This document shows positions 33,575 through 42,776 of a DNA stretch of 64,000 bases, in pieces. The notes beneath the pieces are model-generated. The model was not told where the DNA came from and made no database searches. It saw only the letters and a list, made by a program, of their open reading frames with translations. The translations under genes were made by a program, and so were the position numbers. Within the stretch, counting starts at the first letter, position 1, and each line of letters starts with the position of its first letter. Source of the stretch: Oceanihabitans iliipiscarium (GTDB lineage: Bacteria; Bacteroidota; Bacteroidia; Flavobacteriales; Flavobacteriaceae); assembly GCF_042686125.1 (NCBI RefSeq), contig NZ_JBHUOV010000005.1:1-64000 (forward strand), in the 5' to 3' direction.

Positions 33575-33934
33575 ATGGAGAAGTATAATATAGAACCATA
33601 TAAAGAAAACAATTATAGTGAATCGGCTTATAGACGTGCCGAAAAAAGACTCAAAGAGATTAAAGGGTTTTATTGGCATTTCTTTTGGTATTTGGCAGTT
33701 AACCTTTTTATTTCAATCTCTAAAGTTTCTAGCGATTTTAGTCATGGCGCATCTTTTAGAGAGGTTTTTACAGATTTTGGCACTTACGCTGTTTGGCTGT
33801 TTTGGGGTATAGGAATTGTTTCGCACTGGTTTGGTGTATTCGGAAAAAACATATTCTTCTCTAAAGATTGGGAAAGTAAAAAGATTAAAGAGTTTATGGA
33901 TAAAGAAAATAAAATCATGAATAAATATGAATAG
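33575..33934 (+). CDS. 2TM domain protein (second copy)
   Basis: This 119-residue protein has the same layout as its upstream neighbour (Tyr-Arg-Arg-Ala-Glu-Lys-Arg-Leu-Lys-Glu, two membrane helices, Trp-Glu-Ser-Lys-Lys-Ile-Lys-Glu-Phe-Met) but is more diverged, with a longer loop between the helices. It starts 12 bases after the previous stop, in the same operon. A repeat element of 136 bp separates it from the regulator gene. Confidence 0.86.
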   Translation: MEKYNIEPYKENNYSESAYRRAEKRLKEIKGFYWHFFWYLAVNLFISISKVSSDFSHGASFREVFTDFGTYAVWLFWGIGIVSHWFGVFGKNIFFSKDWESKKIKEFMDKENKIMNKYE

Positions 33935-33937
33935 GTT

Positions 33938-34073
33938 TTGGGCGTTACCTTTGTTGCCTTTAGCTTTGCTCAGCCAACAAACGTCGCGCTTTCCACTTAA
34001 ATCTTTTTTATAGAGCCATTCCTGCAGTGACAGGAATCTATAAAAAAGGATAACGTATCAATCGCTAACGCAA
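33938..34073 (+). repeat. Interspersed repeat, copy 2
   Basis: Starts TTGGGCGTTACC, contains GTCGCGCTTTC and a hairpin of TCTTTTTTATAGA with TCTATAAAAAAGGA, and ends CAATCGCTAACGCAA. It fills the gap between the second 2TM gene and the regulator gene. Confidence 0.78.
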
Positions 34074-34085
34074 AATAAAAGTAAA

Positions 34086-34844
34086 ATGAATATCATAATT
34101 ATAGAAGACGAAAAGCCATCAGCAAGACGCTTACAACGCATGTTAGAGCGTTTAGATTTAAAAGTAGAAATCATGCTACATTCTGTTGAAGAGTCTATAA
34201 TTTGGTTCCAAAACAACGAACATCCAGATCTTATTTTTTTAGATATTCAATTAAGTGATGGTTTATCTTTTGAAATTTTTGAGACTATAGACATTAAATC
34301 GGCTGTTATTTTTACCACTGCTTTTGATGAGTATGCTTTGCAAGCCTTCAAATTAAATAGTATAGACTACCTTTTAAAACCTATAGATGAAGATGATTTA
34401 GAGCAAGCAGTTTCAAAATACAAAACACGATTGCCTCAACAACAACAGCAAGTAACGCTCGATTTTAATGATATTAAGAAACTCCTTGTAAATCCTATAG
34501 AAAGAGAATATAAAAAGCGATTTTCAATAAAAGTTGGCCAGCATTTAAAACTTATAAATATAGATGAGATTGAATGTTTTTATAGCGAAAATAAAGGCAC
34601 GTACTTATACACTACAGAAGGTAGAAATTATTTAATAGACACCACTTTAGAACAACTAGAACTAGAATTAGAACCACAGCAATTCTTCAGAATTAACAGA
34701 AAATTCTTTGTGAATATTCATGCGATTAAAGACATGGTAAGTTACACCAACTCACGTTTACAAATAAAACTAAATTCGTTTAACGAGCAAGATGTTATTG
34801 TAGCACGAGAACGTGTAAAAGATTTTAAAATGTGGTTAGAGTAA
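34086..34844 (+). CDS. LytTR response regulator
   Basis: This 252-residue regulator has a receiver domain (about residues 1-118; acidic Glu-Asp-Glu near 7-9, phosphorylated Asp in Leu-Asp-Ile near 56, Lys near 103) and a LytTR DNA-binding domain (about 145-250; Phe-Tyr-Ser-Glu-Asn-Lys, Phe-Arg-Ile-Asn-Arg-Lys-Phe). It is the likely partner of the kinase at 31879. Targets are not known; such pairs in flavobacteria often regulate nearby membrane functions. Confidence 0.93.
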   Translation: MNIIIIEDEKPSARRLQRMLERLDLKVEIMLHSVEESIIWFQNNEHPDLIFLDIQLSDGLSFEIFETIDIKSAVIFTTAFDEYALQAFKLNSIDYLLKPIDEDDLEQAVSKYKTRLPQQQQQVTLDFNDIKKLLVNPIEREYKKRFSIKVGQHLKLINIDEIECFYSENKGTYLYTTEGRNYLIDTTLEQLELELEPQQFFRINRKFFVNIHAIKDMVSYTNSRLQIKLNSFNEQDVIVARERVKDFKMWLE

Positions 34845-34845
34845 G

Positions 34846-36018
34846 CTAGTCTTCAATCCTATTATCATCAAAGGCACTTGGTAATAACTTAGGAATAAAC
34901 TTTATAACTAAAGGGAGTAATAATGCACCTCCAGGAAGCATAAAAATAGCAAGGCTAGGTATAGATTTAAAAATATCTAGCAATTGTTCTTGTACTTTTT
35001 TCTGCTCGTTTTCGCTTAAATCTCTTACTGTAGACTGTGAAATAAGTAGCATTAACTCTTTACTCTGACTTAATTCTTTTTGTAAACGTTTACTGTTTCT
35101 AGAAATGAGTTTACTTACCATTTTACTAGAATTATCATAAAAAGTTTTGACAATGTTTTTTGAGCCTAGTAAAGTAATTTGGTCTTTGTAAGTGTCAAAA
35201 AACGTAGTTATTGCTGCAATAGCATCGTCAATGGTTTGGTTTTCTAAAAATAAATCAACACCTAACTGATTTAAAAACGCATGCTCTTTTTTATCAATGG
35301 TCTCATCTGTCCATGTGGCCATACACGCCATGTCTAAAATATAATAGGTTTCTAATTCACTATTAATAAATGAAATGGCTTGACGGTAAGTAATATTAAA
35401 TTTTTTCTGATAACGAAGCGATTGTTCAAAAAGCTTAATTAAACTGTCATCATACTTACTTTTTGTTTGCTTAGAATTTAAAACAGATAGGACAATAGTT
35501 TCCAGCGAAGATTCTAAGTTTTTAATATAATCCACTGTAATTGCACCATTTTTTAAATAATGCTTATAGGCTAAAACATCTATATATAATAAAGCATTAG
35601 TGATAAAGTAATTAAAACTTTTGCTAATCAAGTTGTCGTCAATTAAAACACGCTTATGAATAATATCTTCTAATAATCCCGAAGATTTCTTATCGCCTAA
35701 TAATTCTCTAAAAAACGATTTTTTATAGTCTTCAATTTTAGTGTAAAACTCTATTGCACTATCAATAAAAGCATCAGAAGCGTTAAGTTTTTTATGAGAA
35801 AAATATAAAGCAGAAAGTAAATTTACTTTACAAATTTCTTCATTTGTAAAATCTTTTCCATCGGTTAAATCAGCAACAACAGCCACATTATTTCCGTAAA
35901 TAAATCCGCTATCTCTTAATGCTAAATAAAACCCTTCAATAGACAAATTATCTAGTACAGCCTTAGCTTCTAGCTCTTTTATTAATTTTTTTATCCAGCC
36001 ATTTGCTGATGGATTCAT
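34846..36018 (-). CDS. LETM1-related protein
   Basis: This 390-residue protein is mostly helical and acidic-to-neutral in its first 330 residues. The last 50 residues carry Phe-Lys-Ser-Ile-Pro-Ser-Leu-Ala-Ile-Phe-Met-Leu-Pro-Gly-Gly and Leu-Leu-Pro-Leu-Val-Ile-Lys-Phe-Ile-Pro-Lys-Leu-Leu-Pro-Ser-Ala-Phe, the LETM1-like membrane segment. Homologues in flavobacteria are named LETM1-related biofilm-associated proteins. It is convergent with the regulator gene with a one-base gap. Confidence 0.82.
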   Translation of the reverse strand: MNPSANGWIKKLIKELEAKAVLDNLSIEGFYLALRDSGFIYGNNVAVVADLTDGKDFTNEEICKVNLLSALYFSHKKLNASDAFIDSAIEFYTKIEDYKKSFFRELLGDKKSSGLLEDIIHKRVLIDDNLISKSFNYFITNALLYIDVLAYKHYLKNGAITVDYIKNLESSLETIVLSVLNSKQTKSKYDDSLIKLFEQSLRYQKKFNITYRQAISFINSELETYYILDMACMATWTDETIDKKEHAFLNQLGVDLFLENQTIDDAIAAITTFFDTYKDQITLLGSKNIVKTFYDNSSKMVSKLISRNSKRLQKELSQSKELMLLISQSTVRDLSENEQKKVQEQLLDIFKSIPSLAIFMLPGGALLLPLVIKFIPKLLPSAFDDNRIED

Positions 36019-36156
36019 GGTTTAAAGATTAGGTCATGTAAAGATAATTTTTTCTGTAAAACAAAACCTATTAAAACTTTTTTAAAACCACCTTTAACTT
36101 TTTTGCGTAGGTATGAGTGAGAGTCAAAAATTAATTAACATAAAATCTCATTTATT

Positions 36157-36858
36157 ATGAAAAACTCAAAAAAAAATCACGAACACAAAAATAGCTTTAG
36201 TCTCGTGAGTCAAAAATTAAAAATTATTTTAGGACTAAGCGTTTTCACACTAGTAGCTTACTTTATGATAGCAGCCGATCATATTGATGCACCTTCTGTA
36301 GCAGGAGGGAATAGTGATATTACTGATTTCTATGCCTTTGAAGCACAAGATACAGATAATGTCGTTTTTATTGCAAATGTACAAGGGTTAATTAGCCCCG
36401 AAGCTACAGCTTCAGCTTCATTTAATGAAAACGTACTTGTAGAATTTAATATTGATACTACAGGCGATTATGTAGAAGATTTAGTAATTCAAGCGATTCC
36501 TCGAGATGGCAAAATGTATTTCTTCGGGCCAACAGTACCTTCGGTAACAGGATTAATTAGTTCAATTGAAACGATGGCCACACAATCTATGGTTGACATT
36601 TCTATCTATGGTTCATCAGTAGTTACAGCAACCAATGCAGGAATGCGCTTTTTTGCTGGCCCAAGAGATGATCCTTTCTTTATGGATTTCGCTAAGTATG
36701 GTGAAATTATAGCAGGAACTGCAACAAGTTTTGATAACCCAGGAACTGACACCTTTGCAGGAACAAATGTTATGTCTATTGTAGTTGAGGTACCTAAAGC
36801 TATGGTTGGAGGTTCAGGAACAATCAATACTTGGGTAGAATCTAAAAGAAAACAATAA
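36157..36858 (+). CDS. DUF4331 protein, N-terminal half
   Basis: This 233-residue exported protein (signal anchor near residues 25-45) starts its mature part with Ala-Asp-His-Ile-Asp-Ala-Pro, the hallmark of DUF4331, and continues with Asp-Ile-Thr-Asp-Phe-Tyr-Ala-Phe, Ala-Gly-Pro-Arg-Asp-Asp-Pro-Phe-Phe and Val-Glu-Val-Pro. A full DUF4331 protein of 400-550 residues would go on with Gln-Met-Gly-Arg-Pro-Ala-Ile-Asn; that half is encoded by the next gene. It heads a run of four genes ending with a TonB receptor. Function is unknown. Confidence 0.85.
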   Translation: MKNSKKNHEHKNSFSLVSQKLKIILGLSVFTLVAYFMIAADHIDAPSVAGGNSDITDFYAFEAQDTDNVVFIANVQGLISPEATASASFNENVLVEFNIDTTGDYVEDLVIQAIPRDGKMYFFGPTVPSVTGLISSIETMATQSMVDISIYGSSVVTATNAGMRFFAGPRDDPFFMDFAKYGEIIAGTATSFDNPGTDTFAGTNVMSIVVEVPKAMVGGSGTINTWVESKRKQ

Positions 36859-36880
36859 AAATAAATTTAAAATATATATT

Positions 36881-37438
36881 ATGAAGACTATAAAAATAAT
36901 TTTGAGTGCATTATTAATATCTGCTTTTGTATTTAATTGCTCTAGCGATGATGATAATGGAGGAATGGCACCTACAGAACCAGATTTCTCTGGAACTTAT
37001 GAACAAGAAGATCAAATGGGAAGGCCAGCAATTAATACGGTATTAGTAAGTGCTGATAGTAAAGACCTATTTAATGTAACACCACCTTCACAACAGAGTG
37101 CTGCATTTCAATCCATGTTTCAGACAAATTTAGAAGGGTTAAGTCCTGCATTTTCTAATCCAGGAGATATGAATGCTTTAATGCAAACATCTTCAGATTT
37201 TACGGAATTATTAGCTACAGATGTACTTAACCTTACTTTAGATGGAACGACAACATTTTATGATGGAACTAATGTTTTAACTGGACGTACTTTAGAAGAT
37301 GATGTAATAACCGTTGAACTATTATTAATTTTTGGTGGAGAAGACTTTACCGAAAATCCTGGATTGTCAAACGATAATGTTGACGCAAACGATAAGCCTT
37401 TTTCTGCCTCATTCCCTTACTTGGCATCGCCTTGGTAA
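36881..37438 (+). CDS. DUF4331-like lipoprotein, C-terminal half
   Basis: This 185-residue lipoprotein (Val-Phe-Asn-Cys lipobox) contains, from residue 45 on, the second half of the DUF4331 pattern: Gln-Met-Gly-Arg-Pro-Ala-Ile-Asn-Thr, Thr-Gly-Arg-Thr-Leu-Glu-Asp-Asp-Val-Ile-Thr-Val-Glu-Leu and the end Asp-Asn-Val-Asp-Ala-Asn-Asp...Phe-Pro-Tyr-Leu-Ala-Ser-Pro. It has its own signal sequence, so it is not a simple frameshift of the preceding gene. The two halves probably act together at the outer membrane. Confidence 0.82.
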   Translation: MKTIKIILSALLISAFVFNCSSDDDNGGMAPTEPDFSGTYEQEDQMGRPAINTVLVSADSKDLFNVTPPSQQSAAFQSMFQTNLEGLSPAFSNPGDMNALMQTSSDFTELLATDVLNLTLDGTTTFYDGTNVLTGRTLEDDVITVELLLIFGGEDFTENPGLSNDNVDANDKPFSASFPYLASPW

Positions 37439-37450
37439 GAGAGTTATTAG

Positions 37451-37484
37451 CATTAGAGTGTGTATGACATACTCTAATGTTTTT
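37451..37484 (+). terminator. Terminator-like hairpin between the DUF4331 pair and the TPR gene
   Basis: CATTAGAGT/ACTCTAATG stem of 9 bp with inner pairing, followed by TTTTT. It may only partly stop transcription because the downstream genes look functionally linked. Confidence 0.7.
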
Positions 37485-37532
37485 ATGACATCTACCAAAA
37501 CCTACAAAAAATAATAACTAAAACAACAAAAA

Positions 37533-38825
37533 ATGAAATCTAGATATTATATCCTACTATTTACTTTATCGCTAGTGTTTTTTAGCTGTAGTAAGACACC
37601 AAGTGTTATTACAAAGACAAGCGATTACAATACTTATCTTGAATTAGTCGAGAATGAGACGCTGCAATCTATAAAAGGAGATTATGTTTTTTGGGAAGAA
37701 AAGCTAGAAAAAGAACCAAGTCAGTATCCTTATTTAGTTAAACTTGCAGCGTCACAATCTCAGTTATTTAGCACTACTGGAAATATTTCCTTTTTGATTA
37801 GTGCTGAGAAAAACTTAATTCGGGCAAACGATAAAATTGATTATTCTAATTGTGGTTATTTAAGAGCTTTAGCACGAAATTATATTTCACAGCATAGATT
37901 TAAAGAATCTTTATCACTATTACAAAAAGCAGAAGCGATTGGAGATAACCTAAAAGACACACAAAAAATGTTATTCGATGTGCATTTAGAGTTAGGCCAT
38001 ATAGAAGAAGCTGAAATCTACTTATCATTGATTAAAGATTTAACCGATTTTGATTTCTTAATTCGTTTAGCCAAATGGAGTGATCATCAAGGCGAATTAG
38101 ACGCGACATTAAAATATATGGAAAAAGCAATGAAAATTGCTGAGTCATCAAAACGTAAAAACCTAATGGAGTGGTCTTATACTAATATAGCTGACTATTA
38201 TGGACATGATGGTCAGATAAAAAAATCTTATGAATATTACTTAAAAGCTCTGAAATTAAACCCAGGTAACGCTTATGCAAAAAAAGGTTTAGCATGGATA
38301 ATCTATTCTTATGAAAGAAATCCTAAAGAAGCGCTTCGAATTTTAGATTCTATTTCTAAACAACATCAAGCTCCAGATTATTATTTGTTTAAAGCGGAAA
38401 TAGCTGAATATATGAAAGATTATAAGGCTAAAAACATGTATATTAAACGTTATGTAGAACTTGTAAAGAACAAAAATTATGGTATGATGTATATGGCTTA
38501 TAATGCTAAGTTATTTGCCGAAGATTTAAATAAAACAGATGAAGCTTTAAATTTCGCACAACTAGAAATTAAAAACAGACCAACAGCTGAATCTTATGGT
38601 TTGTTAGCTTGGACATATTATAACAAAGGAGAGGTAGAAAAAGCATTGCAAGTTGCAGAAAAACATGTTATCAATCATACTTACGAGCCAGAAGCGTTAT
38701 TTCATTTGGCTAAAATTTATAAAGCAAATGGAAAAACAGACGAGGCTTTATTACTAAAAAAAGAATTGTTAAAAAGTGGTTTTGAACTTGGGCCAATACT
38801 TGAAAATGAGGTAATAAATATTTAG
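37533..38825 (+). CDS. TPR lipoprotein
   Basis: This 430-residue lipoprotein (Phe-Phe-Ser-Cys lipobox) consists of about nine TPR-like helix pairs. Typical repeats are Ala-Lys-Trp-Ser-Asp-His-Gln-Gly-Glu-Leu-Asp-Ala-Thr-Leu-Lys-Tyr near 185 and Tyr-Tyr-Leu-Lys-Ala-Leu-Lys-Leu-Asn-Pro-Gly-Asn-Ala near 233. It is likely a scaffold in the periplasm or at the outer membrane. The arrangement DUF4331 pair, TPR, TonB receptor suggests a shared surface process, perhaps uptake of an unknown ligand. Confidence 0.83.
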   Translation: MKSRYYILLFTLSLVFFSCSKTPSVITKTSDYNTYLELVENETLQSIKGDYVFWEEKLEKEPSQYPYLVKLAASQSQLFSTTGNISFLISAEKNLIRANDKIDYSNCGYLRALARNYISQHRFKESLSLLQKAEAIGDNLKDTQKMLFDVHLELGHIEEAEIYLSLIKDLTDFDFLIRLAKWSDHQGELDATLKYMEKAMKIAESSKRKNLMEWSYTNIADYYGHDGQIKKSYEYYLKALKLNPGNAYAKKGLAWIIYSYERNPKEALRILDSISKQHQAPDYYLFKAEIAEYMKDYKAKNMYIKRYVELVKNKNYGMMYMAYNAKLFAEDLNKTDEALNFAQLEIKNRPTAESYGLLAWTYYNKGEVEKALQVAEKHVINHTYEPEALFHLAKIYKANGKTDEALLLKKELLKSGFELGPILENEVINI

Positions 38826-38853
38826 TTTAGCGTTTCAAAAAAATAAAAATCTA

Positions 38854-41085
38854 ATGGTCAGAAATGTAATTGTATTAATTTTATTATTTAGCTCTTTTTC
38901 TATAATGTTTGGACAAACAATTAAAGGAAAGATTACGAGTAAGTATAACCAACCTTTAGAAGATGTATATGTGTTTAATATAAATTCAAACACACATGCA
39001 CATACCTTATCAAATGGAACATTTATTTTGCTAAATAATACAATTGGTGATACCATAAGCATTGCTCTTCTAGGTTTTAAGAAGCAAAATTTTATTGTAG
39101 AAGAAAAACATATAAACCACGACTTAGAACTGGTCTTAGAAAGTAAAACTCTAATGTTAGATGAGCTTGTACTTACAGAACAATTAGACGCAGTACATAC
39201 CATAACTAAAATAGACTTAACAACAACACCAGTGAATTCTTCTCAAGAAATATTGAGAAAAATCCCTGGACTAATTATTGGTCAACATGCAGGAGGAGGT
39301 AAGGCAGAGCAACTTTTTTTAAGAGGCTTTGATATCGATCATGGAACAGATATTTCTATTCAGGTAGATGGTATGCCTGTTAATATGGTTTCTCATGCTC
39401 ATGGTCAAGGTTATAGTGATTTACACTTTGTAATTCCTGAAACAATTAATAAAATAGATTTTGGAAAAGGACCATATTATGGGAATGTAGGTGATTTTAA
39501 CACAGCAGGTTATGTTAATTTTTCAAGTAAAGATTATTTAAAAGAAAGCCTGATTAAAGTTTCAGCTGGACAATTTAATTCCTTAAAAACTTTAGCCATG
39601 TTTAATTTGTTAAAAGACATTAAAAATCAAAATGCATATATAGCTGCAGAGTATATTGCTTCAGACGGCCCTTTTGAGTCTCCTCAAAATTTTAATCGAT
39701 TAAACCTTTTTGGAAAATACGTCATGTATTCCCCAGAAAACAATAAACTTTCTTTAACAGCTTCGCATTTTACAAGTCGTTGGGATGCATCAGGACAGAT
39801 ACCACAAAGAGAAGTCGATAACGGAAACATTTCACGTTTTGGAGCAATCGATGATACAGAAGGAGGACAGACAGAACGCACAAATCTAAATGTTGTTTTT
39901 AATAAGTTTATTTCAGATAATACAAAGTTTAAAACCAATGCTTTTTATTCGCATTACGCCTTTGAATTATATTCTAATTTCACCTTCTTTTTGGAAGACC
40001 CAATACATGGAGATCAAATTAAACAAAAGGAAAACAGACATATTTTTGGTTTAAATACAGAGATTACAAAAGATTTATTATTAGGAGCTGTGCCTGTACA
40101 ATTAAACTATGGTGTTGGTTTACGATACGATATATCTAAGGATGTGGAATTGTCTAAAACATTAAATAAAACAACCATCATCGAAAACGTACAGTTAGGA
40201 GATATCAATCAAACTAATGTAGATGCCTTTGTTGCTGCAGATTTTGAATTAGGAAAATTTACGATCAGTCCATCTTTACGCTTAGATTATTTTAAGTTTC
40301 TATACAATAACCAATTACAACCAGATTTAAATACGCAATCAGAAACTAAAACTATTGTTAGCCCTAAACTTAATTTCTTTTACAACGCTAAAGACAATTT
40401 ACAATTATTTTTAAAATCTGGTATTGGTTTTCATTCAAACGATACTAGAGTAGTGGTCGCACAAAACGGAAAAGAAATTTTACCACGTGCTTATGGTCTA
40501 GATTTAGGAACTATTTGGAAACCTTTTCCTGAGTTGATAGTGAACTCTGCGTTATGGTATTTGTTTTCTGAACAGGAATTTGTTTATGTTGGTGATGCTG
40601 GAATTGTTGAACCTAGTGGGAAAAGCGAACGCTACGGATTAGATTTAGGATTGCGTTACCAATTAAATGATTGGTTGTATTTTGATACAGATGCGACACT
40701 TACTCATGCTAGAAGTGTTGATGATCCAGATGGTCAAAATTATATTCCTTTAGCTCCAGACTTTACAATGGCTGGAGGGTTGTCTGTGAATGATTTAAAA
40801 GGGTTCTCGGGAGGTATTAGATATCGTTTTTTAGATGATAGACCAGCAAATGAGGATAATTCTATAGTTGCTGAAGGTTATTTTGTAACTGACTTTAATG
40901 TAAATTATACCTTTCAAAATATAACCCTTGGTGTGGTTGTAGAAAATATTTTTGATGTCGAATGGAATGAAACCCAATTTGCAACAGAATCTAGATTGCA
41001 ACATGAAATCCAATCTGTAGAAGAAATTCACTTTACACCAGGAACACCATTTTTTATTAAGGGAAGTGTAAGCTATAGCTTCTAA
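38854..41085 (+). CDS. TonB-dependent receptor
   Basis: This 743-residue outer membrane receptor has a signal peptide (ending Met-Phe-Gly-Gln), a carboxypeptidase-like domain (about residues 22-100), a plug with Leu-Phe-Leu-Arg-Gly-Phe-Asp-Ile-Asp-His-Gly-Thr and Val-Asp-Gly-Met-Pro-Val-Asn-Met-Val-Ser-His-Ala-His-Gly-Gln-Gly, and a beta-barrel ending in Phe. The His-rich plug sequence is typical of a group of receptors linked to metal or DUF4331 loci in Bacteroidota. The ligand is unknown. It is followed by a terminator-like stem. Confidence 0.9.
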   Translation: MVRNVIVLILLFSSFSIMFGQTIKGKITSKYNQPLEDVYVFNINSNTHAHTLSNGTFILLNNTIGDTISIALLGFKKQNFIVEEKHINHDLELVLESKTLMLDELVLTEQLDAVHTITKIDLTTTPVNSSQEILRKIPGLIIGQHAGGGKAEQLFLRGFDIDHGTDISIQVDGMPVNMVSHAHGQGYSDLHFVIPETINKIDFGKGPYYGNVGDFNTAGYVNFSSKDYLKESLIKVSAGQFNSLKTLAMFNLLKDIKNQNAYIAAEYIASDGPFESPQNFNRLNLFGKYVMYSPENNKLSLTASHFTSRWDASGQIPQREVDNGNISRFGAIDDTEGGQTERTNLNVVFNKFISDNTKFKTNAFYSHYAFELYSNFTFFLEDPIHGDQIKQKENRHIFGLNTEITKDLLLGAVPVQLNYGVGLRYDISKDVELSKTLNKTTIIENVQLGDINQTNVDAFVAADFELGKFTISPSLRLDYFKFLYNNQLQPDLNTQSETKTIVSPKLNFFYNAKDNLQLFLKSGIGFHSNDTRVVVAQNGKEILPRAYGLDLGTIWKPFPELIVNSALWYLFSEQEFVYVGDAGIVEPSGKSERYGLDLGLRYQLNDWLYFDTDATLTHARSVDDPDGQNYIPLAPDFTMAGGLSVNDLKGFSGGIRYRFLDDRPANEDNSIVAEGYFVTDFNVNYTFQNITLGVVVENIFDVEWNETQFATESRLQHEIQSVEEIHFTPGTPFFIKGSVSYSF

Positions 41086-41201
41086 CAAAAGTTCGTATTT
41101 GTATAATATTCAAAAAAGACAATAAAAACTAGCAAATAACATTATTGCTATTTTAATCAAAAAAATGTAGGACGTTTTTAATTGAGTTTTTTGTTGGTTT
41201 G

Positions 41202-41236
41202 AAAGCACTATGTTTAGAAATAAGCTGGTGCTTTTT
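41202..41236 (+). terminator. Terminator after the TonB receptor gene
   Basis: AAAGCAC (41202-41208) pairs with GTGCTTT (41228-41234) and runs into a T tract. The loop is 19 bases, so the call is moderate. Confidence 0.55.
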
Positions 41237-41907
41237 TATGATATAATATTTTGTTCTTTTATCGAAAAACCGCTGACTTTACTTTCTTTGATGCTTTTCG
41301 CCATTCTTTCAGAAATAAAAAAGTAACTATGAATGTATGGAAAGAAAAATAAATCATAAGTTTCCCTTTGAAAAGCTTCAGTAAGTACTAATTGTTTTAC
41401 TCTTATATGCTTAAATGATAAAGCACTTAGTTTTTTAAAATAGTCTTCCTCTGAAGTGATATCAATTTCTGATTGTTCAATAAAAGCAAAATTTGTAATT
41501 ATAAATTTAGATTTTTTAAAATCTACACCAATCAAATCACTTTTAACTGGATGTAGCCAAAAATAGTTAAGAATCTCTGATTTATGCTTCATTAAAGCAT
41601 TATAGATTTTGTGATTTGGGAGATGAAAAGAATTAAAAATTTTTCGCACTTGCTCATTAAATAAAAACCCTCGAGCACTCAAGTTACTAGGAGAAATAAC
41701 ATCTGTTAATTTACCTTTATCATCTATTTCAAAAGTTAAATCAGGAATCACTTTAGGAAAGGTATCATTTTCTAAGTTGGTCATTGAATCTTCTTGATCA
41801 AACCATTTAAAAGTATAACCTCTTGGTACACCACGAGTTTGTGGATATGTTCCAATTTCTTTTGTTGTCGAACAATTCTTAATCTGTAAATAGGGCATAG
41901 TCAACAT
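41236..41907 (-). CDS. Possible Imm11/DUF1629-type immunity protein
   Basis: This 223-residue cytosolic protein has a Leu-Ser-Ala-Arg-Gly-Phe-Leu-Phe-Asn-Glu segment near residue 77 (the Ser-x-Arg placement seen in Imm11-like proteins) and a Tyr-Asp-Leu-Phe-Phe-Phe-Pro-Tyr C-terminal strand, a pattern I associate with Imm11/Imm43-type immunity proteins. No toxin gene is next to it. It may be an orphan immunity gene or a wrong family guess. An alternative start four residues further in (Met-Pro-Tyr-Leu) is possible. Confidence 0.5.
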   Translation of the reverse strand: MLTMPYLQIKNCSTTKEIGTYPQTRGVPRGYTFKWFDQEDSMTNLENDTFPKVIPDLTFEIDDKGKLTDVISPSNLSARGFLFNEQVRKIFNSFHLPNHKIYNALMKHKSEILNYFWLHPVKSDLIGVDFKKSKFIITNFAFIEQSEIDITSEEDYFKKLSALSFKHIRVKQLVLTEAFQRETYDLFFFPYIHSYFFISERMAKSIKESKVSGFSIKEQNIIS

Positions 41908-41966
41908 TACTTAAAAACTAAAGGTAATAAAAAGGAATTTGAACTCAATTCTAACCCATCATAAAT

Positions 41967-42776
41967 TTAAGGAGTCGTAGCGACTGCTCCTAGAGTATAA
42001 AGTTGTTCAAGTGTAGGAGATTCGCTTCCTCCGTCAGGCTCTAGAGTTATACCAAAAGCTTCAGAAGCATTAGTGTTTGCTATAGTAAATAGTTTATTTT
42101 CGTCTGTAGTAAAGTTTTCAATAACACCAAGACTAGTAGGTGTAAGTGGATTAAGTGTTAAAGACCAGACTTGATATACTTTACCTTTTGGAGGATCTGG
42201 TAATCCTTGAACATCTAAAACAATGTTATTGCCCTTTACGTCCCAATAAACTTTGGCATAAGCTTCAGGAGATATTGCTTGTCCATCTAATGGAACTGTT
42301 ATGATGTCTTTATCCCGCAAAACAGAGATAAGTGCTTTAGCTTCAGTCAGGCTGTTTCTGCTATTCTCTATTTGGGTTTCAAGGAGTTCTTTATCTGTAT
42401 CAGCTATACGGAGTTGCTCTTTAAGCTGAATGTTTTGATTTGCAAACCATAAGAGTCCTGCAGCAAATACTATTGAAGCTGCCCAACTCACATAAGTAAA
42501 CCAATGTTTTTTTGTTTGGTTTAACGGTCTTACATTGTTGTTAGTTGAGATTTGACTGAGTATATTATTAAACAAAGATTGACTGTCAATTGGAGCTGTA
42601 GCAGCTGTAAGCTTTACAATTGTTGCTTCAATTTTTAGGGCTTCTTCAAGTAATTCAGGATGCTTAACTGTAAGGTTATAGACTTCCTGACTTTCTTTTT
42701 CAGAAAGCGCTCCAGCAACATAAAGTTCCAAAGTTCCAGATTCTATATACGCTTTTATATTCATATTAAGCATCAA
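41967..42776 (-). CDS. Anti-sigma factor (RskA-like)
   Basis: This 269-residue protein has a short N-terminal sigma-binding segment (Glu-Ser-Gly-Thr-Leu-Glu-Leu-Tyr-Val-Ala-Gly-Ala-Leu-Ser, about residues 11-24), one membrane helix (about 90-108), a coiled coil (about 110-150) and a periplasmic anti-sigma-K domain (about 160-265; Gln-Gly-Leu-Pro-Asp-Pro-Pro-Lys-Gly-Lys-Val-Tyr-Gln-Val-Trp). Its start overlaps the sigma factor gene by 11 bases. It holds the sigma factor inactive at the inner membrane until an envelope signal arrives. Confidence 0.92.
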   Translation of the reverse strand: MMLNMNIKAYIESGTLELYVAGALSEKESQEVYNLTVKHPELLEEALKIEATIVKLTAATAPIDSQSLFNNILSQISTNNNVRPLNQTKKHWFTYVSWAASIVFAAGLLWFANQNIQLKEQLRIADTDKELLETQIENSRNSLTEAKALISVLRDKDIITVPLDGQAISPEAYAKVYWDVKGNNIVLDVQGLPDPPKGKVYQVWSLTLNPLTPTSLGVIENFTTDENKLFTIANTNASEAFGITLEPDGGSESPTLEQLYTLGAVATTP

